DNA of 64,000 nucleotides from Opitutus terrae PB90-1 (lineage in GTDB: Bacteria > Verrucomicrobiota > Verrucomicrobiia > Opitutales > Opitutaceae), in the NCBI RefSeq assembly GCF_000019965.1, contig NC_010571.1:1550001-1614000 (forward strand), read 5' to 3'. Below are positions 33,542 through 42,124 of the stretch, in pieces (positions within the stretch are counted from its first letter, which is position 1; each line of letters opens with the position of its first letter). The position numbers were made by a program, and so were the translations under genes. The notes beneath the pieces are model-generated. The model saw only the letters and a list, made by a program, of their open reading frames with translations, was not told the DNA's origin and did not search any database.

Positions 33542-34288
33542 GTGGATGATCTTCTGGCCCGCGCACTCGGTGGGGATACCTCGCAGCTCGTCGCGGAGCA
33601 GCGGCAGGCCTTGCTGTCCCGGCTGCTCTCGCGGCTGGCGCACGAGGTGCGCAATCCGCTGAGCTCGCTCGATGTCCACGTGCAGCTGCTCGAGGAGGAC
33701 CTGCATCAGCTCCCCGGCGGCACGTTGCCCAAGGCCGCGGAACGCCTGGAGATCATCCGGACCGAACTGAAGCGGCTGGACAATATCGTCCTGCAATTTC
33801 TCAGCCTCGCCGGCCCGACGACGGTGAATCGCCAGCCGGTGCAGATCGGCGAAGTGATTGACTACGTCTGCCGGCTCTTCGCGCCCGAGGCGGCGACGCG
33901 CGACATCGAGCTCAGCGCCCACGTCGACGCCGGGCTGCCGCCACTGGAAGCGGATCGCGCCCAGCTCACGCAGGCGTTGGTCAACCTCGTGATCAATGCG
34001 CTGCAGGCGGTGGAACGCCGCGGCCGCGTGGAAGTGCTGGCGCGCCGCAATGAGACGCCCGCGGCTCTCGTGGTGGAGGTGCGCGACAGCGGCGCCGGCA
34101 TCGATCCCCAGCACGCCGTCGCGATGTTCGAGCCGTTTTACACGACGCGCGATCAGGGCACGGGTCTCGGACTGTGGATCGTGCACCAAATCGTGTCGGC
34201 CCACGGCGGCCGCGTGCAGGCGACGAATGCGCCGGCGGGCGGCGCGGTGTTCACGCTGCAACTGCCGGTGCCGGCGACAACCTTATGA
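33542..34288 (+). CDS. NtrB/ZraS-like cytoplasmic histidine kinase
   Basis: 248 residues from a GTG start. No membrane helix and no sensor domain of its own. H-box RLAHEVRNPLSSLD with phosphorylated H34, N-box QALVNLVINALQAV near 145, G1 RDSGAGIDP near 182, and G2 GTGLGLWIV near 205, complete and in order. The lack of an input domain suggests control by a partner protein. Its stop overlaps the ATG of the downstream sigma-54 regulator (shared ATGA), so the two form a translationally coupled pair. Confidence 0.93.
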   Translation: MDDLLARALGGDTSQLVAEQRQALLSRLLSRLAHEVRNPLSSLDVHVQLLEEDLHQLPGGTLPKAAERLEIIRTELKRLDNIVLQFLSLAGPTTVNRQPVQIGEVIDYVCRLFAPEAATRDIELSAHVDAGLPPLEADRAQLTQALVNLVINALQAVERRGRVEVLARRNETPAALVVEVRDSGAGIDPQHAVAMFEPFYTTRDQGTGLGLWIVHQIVSAHGGRVQATNAPAGGAVFTLQLPVPATTL

Positions 34289-35643
34289 GCGAGCCGAAGG
34301 CAAGAATCCTGGTCGTGGACGACGAGCGCGCGCTCTGCGCGGGCATTCAGGAGGCGTTGCAGCGCGAGGGGCATCAGGTCGACGCAGCCAACGATGGCGC
34401 GAGCGCGCTGCGGCTCCTGACGCAGAAGGCCTACAACCTGGTCGTCACCGATATTCGGATGCCAGAGCTCGACGGCATGCAGCTGCTGAAAGCGGCGCGG
34501 GCGCGCGGCCGCGACACGCAGTTCATCCTGATGACCGCCTTTGGCCGCGTGGAAACCGCGGTCGAGGCGATGCGCGCCGGCGCCTACGACTACCTGACGA
34601 AACCGGTGGATCTGAAACGACTGCGCGCGGTGGTGGCCAAGGCGCTCGAGCTGCAGACGGTCGTGGCGGAAAACAGCGAACTGCGACAGCGGCTGCAGCG
34701 CGCCGAGCCGGGGCTGCTGCTCGGCGAAAGCGAGCCGATGCGAAAAGTCGTCGCCATGGCCGAGGAAGTGGCCCAGAGCGACGTGACGGTGCTGATCGAA
34801 GGTGAGAGCGGCACGGGCAAGGAGCTCGTGGCGCGGCTGATTCACACGCGAAGCGCGCGAGCGAAGAAACCGTTCATTTTCGTGAACTGTGCCGCGCTCA
34901 CGGAGTCGCTCGTCGAGGCCGAGCTGTTCGGCCACGCGAAGGGATCGTTCACTGGCGCGGTGGCGGACAAGCTCGGGCGATTTCACCTCGCGGACGGCGG
35001 CACGCTGTTTCTCGACGAAATCGGCGACTTGGGCGCGAAAGGGCAGGGTGACCTGTTGCGCGTGCTCGAGGATGGGGCCTTCCGGATGGTCGGCGGCACC
35101 GAGCTGCAGCGAGTGAACGTGCGCGTGATCACCGCGACGAACAAGCGGCTGCAGGAGGCGGTGGCGGCGGGGAAGTTTCGCGAGGATTTGTTCTATCGGT
35201 TGCAGATCGTGCCGATCACCGTGCCGCCGCTGCGGGAGCGTGCGGAGGACATTCCGCTGCTGATCGACGCGTTTCTCGAGCACTTCGTGCAGAAGCACAA
35301 ACGGCGCCGGCGCCGGCTGTCCACCGAGGCGGTGCAGGTGTGCCGGCGGTTCCCCTGGCCGGGCAACGTGCGGCAGCTGCGCAACGTGATCGAACGGCTG
35401 GTCGTGACCTCGCCCAACGCGGTGGTCGGCGTGGAGGAGCTGCCGGACTTCCTCGTCGCGCACGATCGCAGCACGAATTTCTTCACGGTGCGCGTGGGCA
35501 TGACGCTCGCGGAAGCGGAAAAGCTGTTGATCCGGCAGACGCTCTCGCAGCTCACGTCGAATCGCGAGGAGGCGGCGCAGGCGCTCGGGATCAGCCGGCG
35601 CACGCTCCAATACAAGCTGAAGCAATACGGATTGCTGGAGTGA
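34285..35643 (+). CDS. Sigma-54-dependent NtrC-family response regulator
   Basis: 452 residues. Receiver domain with D12, D13 and phospho-acceptor D56 (VVTDIRMPELDG), K107; AAA+ domain with Walker A GESGTGKE at 173-180, the sigma-54 contact loop GSFTGA at 220-225, Walker B LFLDEIGD near 241, and a Fis-type HTH at the end (EEAAQALGISRRTLQYKL). It activates RpoN-dependent promoters after phosphorylation by the kinase encoded just upstream. Targets are unknown: I looked for GG-N10-GC elements near 35650-35920 and found none convincing. Coupled by the ATGA overlap with the kinase gene. Confidence 0.95.
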   Translation: MSEPKARILVVDDERALCAGIQEALQREGHQVDAANDGASALRLLTQKAYNLVVTDIRMPELDGMQLLKAARARGRDTQFILMTAFGRVETAVEAMRAGAYDYLTKPVDLKRLRAVVAKALELQTVVAENSELRQRLQRAEPGLLLGESEPMRKVVAMAEEVAQSDVTVLIEGESGTGKELVARLIHTRSARAKKPFIFVNCAALTESLVEAELFGHAKGSFTGAVADKLGRFHLADGGTLFLDEIGDLGAKGQGDLLRVLEDGAFRMVGGTELQRVNVRVITATNKRLQEAVAAGKFREDLFYRLQIVPITVPPLRERAEDIPLLIDAFLEHFVQKHKRRRRRLSTEAVQVCRRFPWPGNVRQLRNVIERLVVTSPNAVVGVEELPDFLVAHDRSTNFFTVRVGMTLAEAEKLLIRQTLSQLTSNREEAAQALGISRRTLQYKLKQYGLLE

Positions 35644-35915
35644 GGTACGCGCCGCGGCCCGGCGAACCCGCCCTACGACCGCGCGCAGTCAGGCTCGCTG
35701 CCTCGCGCGGCGGATGGCGTGCGTTGCACAACGGCTCGCTGCGGCGTGCAACAATTGCCCTGCGGATGGCCATCGTCGAATCCGCGCCGGCCCGATCTGC
35801 GCAACAAGCGCCTGCATCGCGCTGAGTTGCCGAGCCCAGCCGTGAGGCGGCACGCGCGATGCAATCTCCCCAGAGCGGCCATTCCCGGCCGTGCCAAATC
35901 TAAAAACGCAATTCC

Positions 35916-36092
35916 ATGAATCCTGAATCCAATCCTTCCGTCGCGGCGCCCGCCGCTTCCGTTGCTTCCACGCCCGTGCCAGCGCCCGTGCCCGCCGCTG
36001 CTGCCGCGCCGGTGCCGTCGGCCCCGGCGCCGATCCTGGCGCCCCGCAAGGCTCGCAAGAAAGCCAAGGGAGGTGCTACCGTCGCGCTGTAG
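35916..36092 (+). CDS. Small Ala/Pro-rich protein with basic C-terminus
   Basis: 58 residues: MNPESNPSVAAPAASV, then an Ala/Pro/Val run, then the basic APRKARKKAKGG tail. The plan resembles a disordered nucleic-acid-binding or chromatin-like protein (Ala/Pro arm and Lys/Arg tail), but no family is recognised. Support: uninterrupted frame, coding-like composition and a clear intrinsic terminator 39 bases after the stop. No good ribosome binding site precedes it. Confidence 0.55.
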   Translation: MNPESNPSVAAPAASVASTPVPAPVPAAAAAPVPSAPAPILAPRKARKKAKGGATVAL

Positions 36093-36130
36093 CGCGCAGT
36101 CGTTGGCGCAACCTCGTGTTCGATAGGCGT

Positions 36131-36159
36131 GGCCGGTCTCTCGACCGGCCGCTTTTTTT
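36131..36159 (+). terminator. Intrinsic terminator
   Basis: Perfect 8-base stem GGCCGGTC / GACCGGCC with TCTC loop, then GC and seven T. The cleanest rho-independent terminator in the window; it ends the small Ala/Pro-rich gene. Confidence 0.9.
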
Positions 36160-36331
36160 GACGCGACCGCCGGTGGCGGACGTTGCACGGACAGCGTCGC
36201 ATCGGTGCAAACTCTGCACCAACGCGCACCGAGCCGCTCTCCGCCAGTCGAATGCGGAAACGCAAACCGCGGACCACTGATGGTTTATCGATCTCGTGTG
36301 CCGCGGGCATGAGGGCTGCATAGGGGAACGC

Positions 36332-36721
36332 ATGAGAACTCTCGTTGAGGCGATGTTGGAGGCGCAGCCGACGCTGATGCAGAAGGCGCAGAATCAGGTG
36401 ACGCGCCGCACGGTGTTGAAACGGTTGGAGGAAAAAGTTCCTGCGCCCGTGCTGTCGCACTACCTGCGGATGGTCGATCAGGGCCGCAAAGGTGCGACCG
36501 TGGTGCGCAACGGCGTTTGCTCCGGGTGTCATCTGCGCGTCGCATCGGGCATTGTCGCGGCGCTGGCCCGACAGACCGACCTGCATCTTTGCGATAACTG
36601 CGGCGCCTACCTGATGCTTGCGCCGGAGGAGATGCCACAGTCGCACGCGGCCGAGCCCGCGCCCGAACCGGTGGCGGTCAAGACCCGCAAGCCGCGTGTG
36701 CGTCGCGTCGTCGAAGTCTGA
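36332..36721 (+). CDS. Zinc-ribbon protein (CdsZ/zf-RING_7-like)
   Basis: 129 residues from the ATG preceded by AGGGGAA. Residues 1-55 form a helical segment; C63/C66 (NGVCSGCHL) and C87/C90 (HLCDNCG) form a four-cysteine zinc ribbon; the tail is Pro/Arg-rich. Short coiled-coil plus zinc-ribbon proteins of this kind are common in bacteria and several bind nucleic acid or ribosome-associated partners, but this shortened one is uncharacterised. It is 18 bases upstream of the EIIA-like gene, which also has a good ribosome binding site, so the two are likely co-expressed. Confidence 0.8.
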   Translation: MRTLVEAMLEAQPTLMQKAQNQVTRRTVLKRLEEKVPAPVLSHYLRMVDQGRKGATVVRNGVCSGCHLRVASGIVAALARQTDLHLCDNCGAYLMLAPEEMPQSHAAEPAPEPVAVKTRKPRVRRVVEV

Positions 36722-36739
36722 ACGAGAAGGACGGGAGTC

Positions 36740-37261
36740 ATGACGCTGGCGGATTTGACCCGCGATCGGTTGTGCGTCCCCGCATGTCGGGGGCGCGACG
36801 CCACGAGCGTGTTGCTCGAACTGAGTCTCGCGTTTGCCGAGGCGGGCGTGGTGTCTGATTCGCTCTCGCTCTACAACGCCGCGCTCAACGAATACTTCCT
36901 CACCGATCGCGACGTGCTTGGGAGCGTGGCTTATCCGGTCTGCCGGCTGAGCGCGATCGAGGCGCCGGTGTTTGCCGTGGCGCGCAGCCGTGAGCCCTAC
37001 ACGTGGCGCGATGGGTTCTCGTCGGTGCGCTGGGTGTTCCTGATTCTCACGCCGCAGGTGCAGTCGCGCCGACTGTCGCGGCTGCTCGCGGCGATCTCCG
37101 AACTGGCCCATGACGATGCCGCGCTAGCCTCGTTGGCGCTGGCCGGCAATCGGGACGAACTGCTGGAGCGGTTGCGGACGGTGGAGCTGCCGGGCGGCGA
37201 GCCGCTGACGCCGGGCCTGGCCGCGAATCTCGATCCGGCGCTGCCGGCGACCCGGAGCTGA
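36740..37261 (+). CDS. PTS EIIA (PtsN)-like protein lacking the phospho-histidine
   Basis: 173 residues, preceded by ACGGGAG at good spacing. The fold pattern of EIIA type 2 is visible: VLLELSLAFAEAG (helix 1), LYNAALNEY, then strand and active-site segment, and RLSRLLAAISELAHD plus a final helix. PtsN-type proteins have a PHxR active site; here the matching place reads P66-V67-C68-R69, so the His that receives phosphate is Val. The protein therefore probably cannot pass phosphate and could act as a regulator by contact. It follows a zinc-ribbon gene. Assignment rests on the pattern of conserved hydrophobic positions, so the family is likely and the loss is fairly clear. Confidence 0.7.
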   Translation: MTLADLTRDRLCVPACRGRDATSVLLELSLAFAEAGVVSDSLSLYNAALNEYFLTDRDVLGSVAYPVCRLSAIEAPVFAVARSREPYTWRDGFSSVRWVFLILTPQVQSRRLSRLLAAISELAHDDAALASLALAGNRDELLERLRTVELPGGEPLTPGLAANLDPALPATRS

Positions 37262-37273
37262 GGGTCGAGCGTC

Positions 37274-37576
37274 CTACGCTGGTCCGACGGCTGACGCTTG
37301 TTCATTTTCCAGGCGGCTGATTACCGGGAAGTATTTTGCCTTTTTGCTCCCGGCGGAGATCGACATGGCGATCGCGATGGATTCCGCGATCTCCTCGCGC
37401 GAGGCGCCTGCCTTAACGGCGCGCTTGTAATGGTACTCCAGGCACGGCAGGCAATCGGCGACCACCGAGGCCGAGACGGCGATGATTTCCTTGGTCTTTC
37501 CGTCGAGCACATTGGGCCGGTAGGCCTTGCTCGAGAACTGCTCCCACAACTCATCCATTTCATTGAGAAGGAACAT
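37274..37576 (-). CDS. AhpD/carboxymuconolactone decarboxylase-like protein
   Basis: 100 residues from an ATG preceded by AAGGAGA. One CMD-type helical domain. C42 and C45 (DCLPCLEYH) with the following His form the redox site of AhpD-like alkylhydroperoxidases, so a peroxide- or thiol-linked reductase is likely. It converges with the EIIA-like gene and precedes, in the same direction, nothing tightly linked: the aldo/keto reductase lies upstream by 150 bases. The good ribosome binding site settles the start over the longer frame. Confidence 0.85.
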   Translation of the reverse strand: MFLLNEMDELWEQFSSKAYRPNVLDGKTKEIIAVSASVVADCLPCLEYHYKRAVKAGASREEIAESIAIAMSISAGSKKAKYFPVISRLENEQASAVGPA

Positions 37577-37726
37577 GGGGAATCTCCTTGTTTCAGGGCG
37601 CTGCGTTCTGCGTTTGAATCGGCGACCGCTTCGTGATGCAGGTCGGTGCCGCATTTGTGACGCGGTCGTTGAAACGGATCAACGCTGGCGACTGCGTGTC
37701 GGGCGGGCGCCACGAGCCTGGCGCAC

Positions 37727-38767
37727 TCACGAATGGCGTGATGTTTTCTGCGGCGGTTCAGCGCGACGAACCTGATCCAGCAGGTGATCGATCTCGGCGA
37801 CCTGTGAGGCGGCCAACGGGGCCGCTTCCATCGCGGCGGCGTTTTCCCTCGCTTGGGCCGCGTTCCGGAATCCAGGGATCGGCACGACGATTGGCGACCT
37901 GCCCCACAAATACGCCAACGCCCCCTGCACCAACGTCCGACCACCCGACTGCAGGATCTCACGGACTGCGTCCAGCTGGTGCAAATACTCGGGCGCGGGC
38001 TGCGCATCACGGAAGAACTTTACCCACGGCTGCCCGCCGCCGCGCACGCTCTCAGCGCTGAAGCGGGAGTTCGCATCATAGCGGCCGCTCAACAAGCCCA
38101 TTGCGAGCGGCGAGCGCGCGAGCGCTCCCCAATTACGGCGTGCGCACAGTTCCAGCGCCGGCCCGCCGGGATTGAACACGTTGGCCTCGATCTGCATCGC
38201 CCCGAACCGCGGGGCATCCACTAGGCGCTCGACTTGCGCCAAGTCGTCCGTGCTCCAGCCGTAGGTCCTGATCAGTCCTTCCTCACACAGTGACTCGAGC
38301 GCCGCCATCGCGTCATCCGCCGCGGCCGCTGACACCGTCCAGCAATGGATCAGATAGACGTCGATCACATTCGTCCGCAATCGGGTCAGTGAGGCCTGGC
38401 ACGCCTGCCGGATATATCCCGGCGTTACATCCTCGCCGTCGACGTGCCTCGTCACGGGGTCGAACCGGTTGCCGAATTTGGTCGCGATCACGACCTCCGA
38501 CCTACGCTGGGCGAGCGCACGACCGAGCACCTCCTCACTGTGCCCAGCTCCGTAGCAGTCCGCGGTGTCAAAAAGCGTCACGCCCGCGTCGAGCGCCGCG
38601 TGGATGGCGCGGGTCGATTCATCGTCGTCCACGTCGCCGTAGTAGCCCGGCTGCCCGCGAAAGATCATGCGGCCGCCGATCGGCCAGCAGCCGAGTCCGA
38701 GCGGGCTGACCTTCAATCCCGATTTGCCGAGGGTGCGCGATTGCTGCGGAAGCACGGTCGAGTTCAT
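37727..38767 (-). CDS. Aldo/keto reductase
   Basis: 346 residues, NADPH-dependent TIM-barrel oxidoreductase. Catalytic tetrad visible: D in LFDTADCYG, Y in the same stretch, K in VIATKFGN and H in VYLIHCW. N-terminal start MNSTVLPQQSRTLGKSGL fits the family; the frame runs 81 bases further upstream. C-terminal NADPH-binding region reads VPIPGFRNAAQARENAAA. It belongs to the large YajO/GclR-type group that reduces sugar or small aldehydes; the substrate cannot be told. It is divergent from the GH2 gene. Confidence 0.9.
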   Translation of the reverse strand: MNSTVLPQQSRTLGKSGLKVSPLGLGCWPIGGRMIFRGQPGYYGDVDDDESTRAIHAALDAGVTLFDTADCYGAGHSEEVLGRALAQRRSEVVIATKFGNRFDPVTRHVDGEDVTPGYIRQACQASLTRLRTNVIDVYLIHCWTVSAAAADDAMAALESLCEEGLIRTYGWSTDDLAQVERLVDAPRFGAMQIEANVFNPGGPALELCARRNWGALARSPLAMGLLSGRYDANSRFSAESVRGGGQPWVKFFRDAQPAPEYLHQLDAVREILQSGGRTLVQGALAYLWGRSPIVVPIPGFRNAAQARENAAAMEAAPLAASQVAEIDHLLDQVRRAEPPQKTSRHS

Positions 38768-39017
38768 GCGCGCAGTTTCGCAGATGGACCAGGCAGGGCA
38801 CAGAGCCACTTGAGCGCAATTTTCGTAGCACCACTCATCGGGTGCCACCGTGGAACGACGGCGCAGTGGAGTGGTTCATCCCCGCCCGTCGTCCGGGTCA
38901 GACGGTCCGGGTGAGGAACGGCGATCCAGGCTTGTGCGGTCGTGCCAGGCGGCTGTGGATGGCTGGGCCATGAGCCTACTTCCTACAGCCGGTGCCTCGG
39001 CCAGCCGGAGTTTTGCG

Positions 39018-41981
39018 ATGCTCGCAACGTGCCGCTGGCTGATTGGACTCACGATGATCGTGGCCGCCCTGGGTGCGAAGGCTTCGACCAAAACCGAATG
39101 CATCTACCTCTCGGGCCGGGATGCGGCGAGTGCGGTGCCGTGGGAGTTTCGCGTGTCGGCTGGCGCGCGGGCGGGCGAGTGGGCGACGCTGCCGGTGCCG
39201 TCGAACTGGGAGCTGCACGGGTTCGGAACGCTGAGCTATCACAGCACGACGCCCAGCGAGAGCGGTGAATACCGCCATCGATTCGTCGTGCCGAAGGAAT
39301 GGGCCGGAGCCCGGATCAAGCTCGTGTTCGATGGCGTGATGACGGACGCACGCGTCTCCGTGAACGGCCGGCCGGCGAGACCCGTGCACCAGGGTGGTTT
39401 TTATCGGTTCAGCTACGACGTGACCAATCTGGTCCGCTGCGGTGAGGAGAACTTGTTGGAGGTTGCGGTGTACGAGACGTCCTCGAACGACGGGGTGAAT
39501 CGCGCCGAGCGGACCGGCGACTACTGGAACTTCGGTGGGATCTTTCGGCCGGTCTGGCTCGAGGTGAGCCCACCGCAGGCGATCGAGCGGCTGGCGATTG
39601 ACGCGCGCGCGGACGGAGCGTTCTCGGTGGACGTGTTCGTCGAGGGTGAAGGTTCGGCCGCGCAGGTGGAGGTTCAGGTATTCGGCCGCGACGGCAGTCC
39701 GGTCGGACCGGCTTGGCGGTCGCCGTTGCACCACCCAGCAGAGTCGCAGCAGCCACGAACGTGGTCCGATCGGACCACGTTCGTGGCTCGGCTCACCGGC
39801 ATGGTTGCGGCGCCCCTGACGTGGACGGCGGAGACACCGCACCTGTATGCGGCGGAAGTCCGGCTGCTCGATGCGGCTGGCACCGAGTTGCACCGCCGCC
39901 GGGCGCGGTTTGGTTTTCGCACGTTTGAGATTCGCCGCGGCGACGGGTTTTATCTCAACGGCCAGCGGATCGTGCTGCAGGGCGCGAACCGGCACTCGTT
40001 CAACGCGAGCACGGGGCGCGCGCTGTCCGAGGTCGATCATCGGGAGGACATCCGGTTGATGAAGGAGATGAATGCGACGGCCGTCCGAATGTCGCATTAT
40101 CCGCCGGACGAACGGTTCCTCGAGCTCTGCGACGAGCTCGGCCTGTACGTACTCGACGAACTCGCGGGCTGGCAGAAGAGCTACGACACCGCGGTGGGAC
40201 GGCAGCTGCTCGCGGCGATGGTCCAGCGCGATGTGAATCATCCGAGCGTGCTGCTGTGGGACAACGGCAACGAAGGCGGCTGGAACACCGAACTCGATGA
40301 CGACTTCGCCAAGTGGGACCCGCAACGGCGGCCGGTGCTGCATCCGTGGCAAATCTTCAGCGGCGTGAACACGGCGCACTATCGGCTCTACCCGCAATTG
40401 CCGGCACTCGTCGCGGGACTCGAGACGGCGTGGCGGTACGATCCCAACGATGCCGGCAAACGCCGCGAACAACCGTTGATCTATTTGCCGACGGAGTTCC
40501 TCCACGGACTCTACGACGGCGGCGCGGGCGCCGGCATGGAGGATTATTGGACGCTGATGCGGAGCGGGAAGACGTTTGGTGGCGGATTCGTCTGGGCGTG
40601 GATGGACGAAGGCGTGCGTCGGCCCGACACCGGCGAGATCGACGTGCACGGCAACCAGGCGCCGGACGGGATTCTCGGGCCGCGACGCGAACGGGAGGCG
40701 AGTTTCTATACCTTGAAAGAGCTGTGGTCTCCGATCGCCGTCGTGGCGCCGCAAGGACGCGAGTTGTCCGATGACTTCGACGGGCGGCTGACGATCGAGA
40801 ATCGTCACAGCTTCACGAACACGTCGGAGTGCCGGTTCGCGTGGGAACTGCGGCGGTTGCCGGAGTCGCGGCAGGACGAATCGAAAGCGAAACCGCAGGC
40901 CACCGGAATCGCCGCCGGTGTGGCGGTGGCGCCGCAGATCGCACCCGGCGCGAGGGGAGAGCTCCAACTCGCGCTGCCGGAGAACTGGCGCGACGCCGAT
41001 GTGTTGGCGCTGCGCGTCGAGGATCCGAGCGGACGCGAGCTGTGGACCACCACGTGGGCGCTGCCGGGAGTCGAGCGGTTCGCGGGCATTGCGATGGAGG
41101 GCGCTTCACCTGATGCAGCCAAAGCGAGAAACCAGATCACGGGCGGGACGCCCGTGCCACGTGGCATGGGCGTCCCGCCCATGTCAGCAATCGAGCAGCC
41201 GGGTGCGCTGGTCGTGACGGCGAGTGAGCTCGTCGTGCGATTCGATCGGATCACCGGCGCGCTGGCCGAAATTGGCCGGAGAGACAAAAAGCTGTCGCTC
41301 GGCTCCGGGCTCCGCGCGCTGACGCAGTCATCGGTCTTGAGTTCACTGACCACGCGAGCGGAGGGTGGCGACTACGTGATCAGCTGCCGTTACGGGAATG
41401 GAGACGAGCGGGTCGCCGCTCCAGCCGGGCTGCGTTCGGTCGAGTGGCGCGTGCGCGCCGACGGCTGGATCGACTGCGCGTATCTCTACGCAGGGACGAA
41501 GGGCAGCACGTTCCAAGGCGTGGGATTCGATCTGCCGGGTGCCGAGATTCGCGGCAAGAGCTGGGTAGGCGACGGGCCTTATCGCGTGTGGCAGAATCGG
41601 CGGCGTGGGGTGACGCTCGGTGCGTGGTCGACCGCTTACAACGACACCATCACCGGCTGGCGAGGCTTCGAGTATCCCGAATTCAAGGGCTTCTTCTCGG
41701 GCGTGCGCTGGCTGACGCTGGACACGACGGCCGGTTCGCTGACAATCGTGCCACAGACGCCGGGCCTGTTCGTGCAGGTGATGCGCCCGGATCTGCCGCC
41801 GGTCGAGCTGCAGGCGAAAACGGCGCTGGCGCTGCCTGATGCCGACCTCGGCGTGCTGCACGCGATTCCGGCGATTGGCACGAAATTCAGCCGGCCGGAG
41901 GAGATGGGCCCGCAGGGGCAGACGCCCGAGGTGCAGCCGGAGTATCGGGGGGCGTTCAGCTTGAAATGGGAGTCGCCCTAG
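39018..41981 (+). CDS. GH2-family glycoside hydrolase, exported, with two internal palindromes
   Basis: 987 residues from an ATG with CCGGAG seven bases upstream; the signal peptide MLATCRWLIGLTMIVAALGA follows directly. An alternative ATG lies at 38970. Jelly-roll sugar-binding domain (LPVPSNWELHGFGT), immunoglobulin-like domain, then a TIM barrel with GANRHSFNASTGR and the acid/base E419 in NGNEGG; the nucleophile is probably the Glu in LPTEFLHGLYDGG. Likely a beta-galactosidase, glucuronidase or related exo-enzyme; specificity unknown. Odd: a perfect 38-base palindrome at 39751-39788 and a 40-base palindrome at 41141-41180 lie in frame in the coding sequence. It is alone, next to a repeat and a two-component system. 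Confidence 0.9.
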   Translation: MLATCRWLIGLTMIVAALGAKASTKTECIYLSGRDAASAVPWEFRVSAGARAGEWATLPVPSNWELHGFGTLSYHSTTPSESGEYRHRFVVPKEWAGARIKLVFDGVMTDARVSVNGRPARPVHQGGFYRFSYDVTNLVRCGEENLLEVAVYETSSNDGVNRAERTGDYWNFGGIFRPVWLEVSPPQAIERLAIDARADGAFSVDVFVEGEGSAAQVEVQVFGRDGSPVGPAWRSPLHHPAESQQPRTWSDRTTFVARLTGMVAAPLTWTAETPHLYAAEVRLLDAAGTELHRRRARFGFRTFEIRRGDGFYLNGQRIVLQGANRHSFNASTGRALSEVDHREDIRLMKEMNATAVRMSHYPPDERFLELCDELGLYVLDELAGWQKSYDTAVGRQLLAAMVQRDVNHPSVLLWDNGNEGGWNTELDDDFAKWDPQRRPVLHPWQIFSGVNTAHYRLYPQLPALVAGLETAWRYDPNDAGKRREQPLIYLPTEFLHGLYDGGAGAGMEDYWTLMRSGKTFGGGFVWAWMDEGVRRPDTGEIDVHGNQAPDGILGPRREREASFYTLKELWSPIAVVAPQGRELSDDFDGRLTIENRHSFTNTSECRFAWELRRLPESRQDESKAKPQATGIAAGVAVAPQIAPGARGELQLALPENWRDADVLALRVEDPSGRELWTTTWALPGVERFAGIAMEGASPDAAKARNQITGGTPVPRGMGVPPMSAIEQPGALVVTASELVVRFDRITGALAEIGRRDKKLSLGSGLRALTQSSVLSSLTTRAEGGDYVISCRYGNGDERVAAPAGLRSVEWRVRADGWIDCAYLYAGTKGSTFQGVGFDLPGAEIRGKSWVGDGPYRVWQNRRRGVTLGAWSTAYNDTITGWRGFEYPEFKGFFSGVRWLTLDTTAGSLTIVPQTPGLFVQVMRPDLPPVELQAKTALALPDADLGVLHAIPAIGTKFSRPEEMGPQGQTPEVQPEYRGAFSLKWESP
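39751..39788. repeat. Perfect 38-base palindrome inside the GH2 gene
   Basis: Arms AGCCACGAACGTGGTCCGA and its exact reverse complement meet at position 39769/39770. In frame it encodes SQQPRTWSDRTTFVARL. 19 of 19 pairs match and no loop remains, which codon constraint alone would not give. Confidence 0.9.
41141..41180. repeat. Near-perfect 40-base palindrome inside the GH2 gene
   Basis: GGGCGGGACGCCCGTGCCAC meets its reverse complement with one mismatch (19 of 20 pairs). In frame it encodes TGGTPVPRGMGVPPM. The same type of peptide insertion (GTPVP...MGVPP) is a familiar palindromic-repeat signature to me from planctomycete and verrucomicrobial proteins; only one copy is seen here. Confidence 0.9.
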
Positions 41982-42009
41982 AGGGAAACTCGGATCTCGG
42001 ATTTGCTCG

Positions 42010-42124
42010 GCGCTCGCCCTCCGGGCCGACTCTGTCGGGGCTAGCGGCGACACGGTCGCTCCGCCGCAGGCGGACGGAAATTTCGGACTAAGCTTCGCTC
42101 CTGTTCATGAAATTTCCGGGCTAG
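42010..42124. repeat. CTAGCCCGGA-ended interspersed element, copy 2
   Basis: Matches 7186-7290 over about 90 bases (GACTCTGTCGGGGCTAGC, GGTCGCTCCGCCGCAGGCGG). Its right end, reading CATGAAATTTCCGGGCTAG, is the inverted form of the left end of copy 1. The terminal CTAG supplies the stop codon of the minus-strand NarL-type gene. Confidence 0.75.

Noticed and set aside
35644-35915. Sigma-54 promoter after the NtrC-like gene
   Set aside because: TGGCGTGCGTTGCA looks tempting, but its GG and GC are separated by 8 bases rather than 10.
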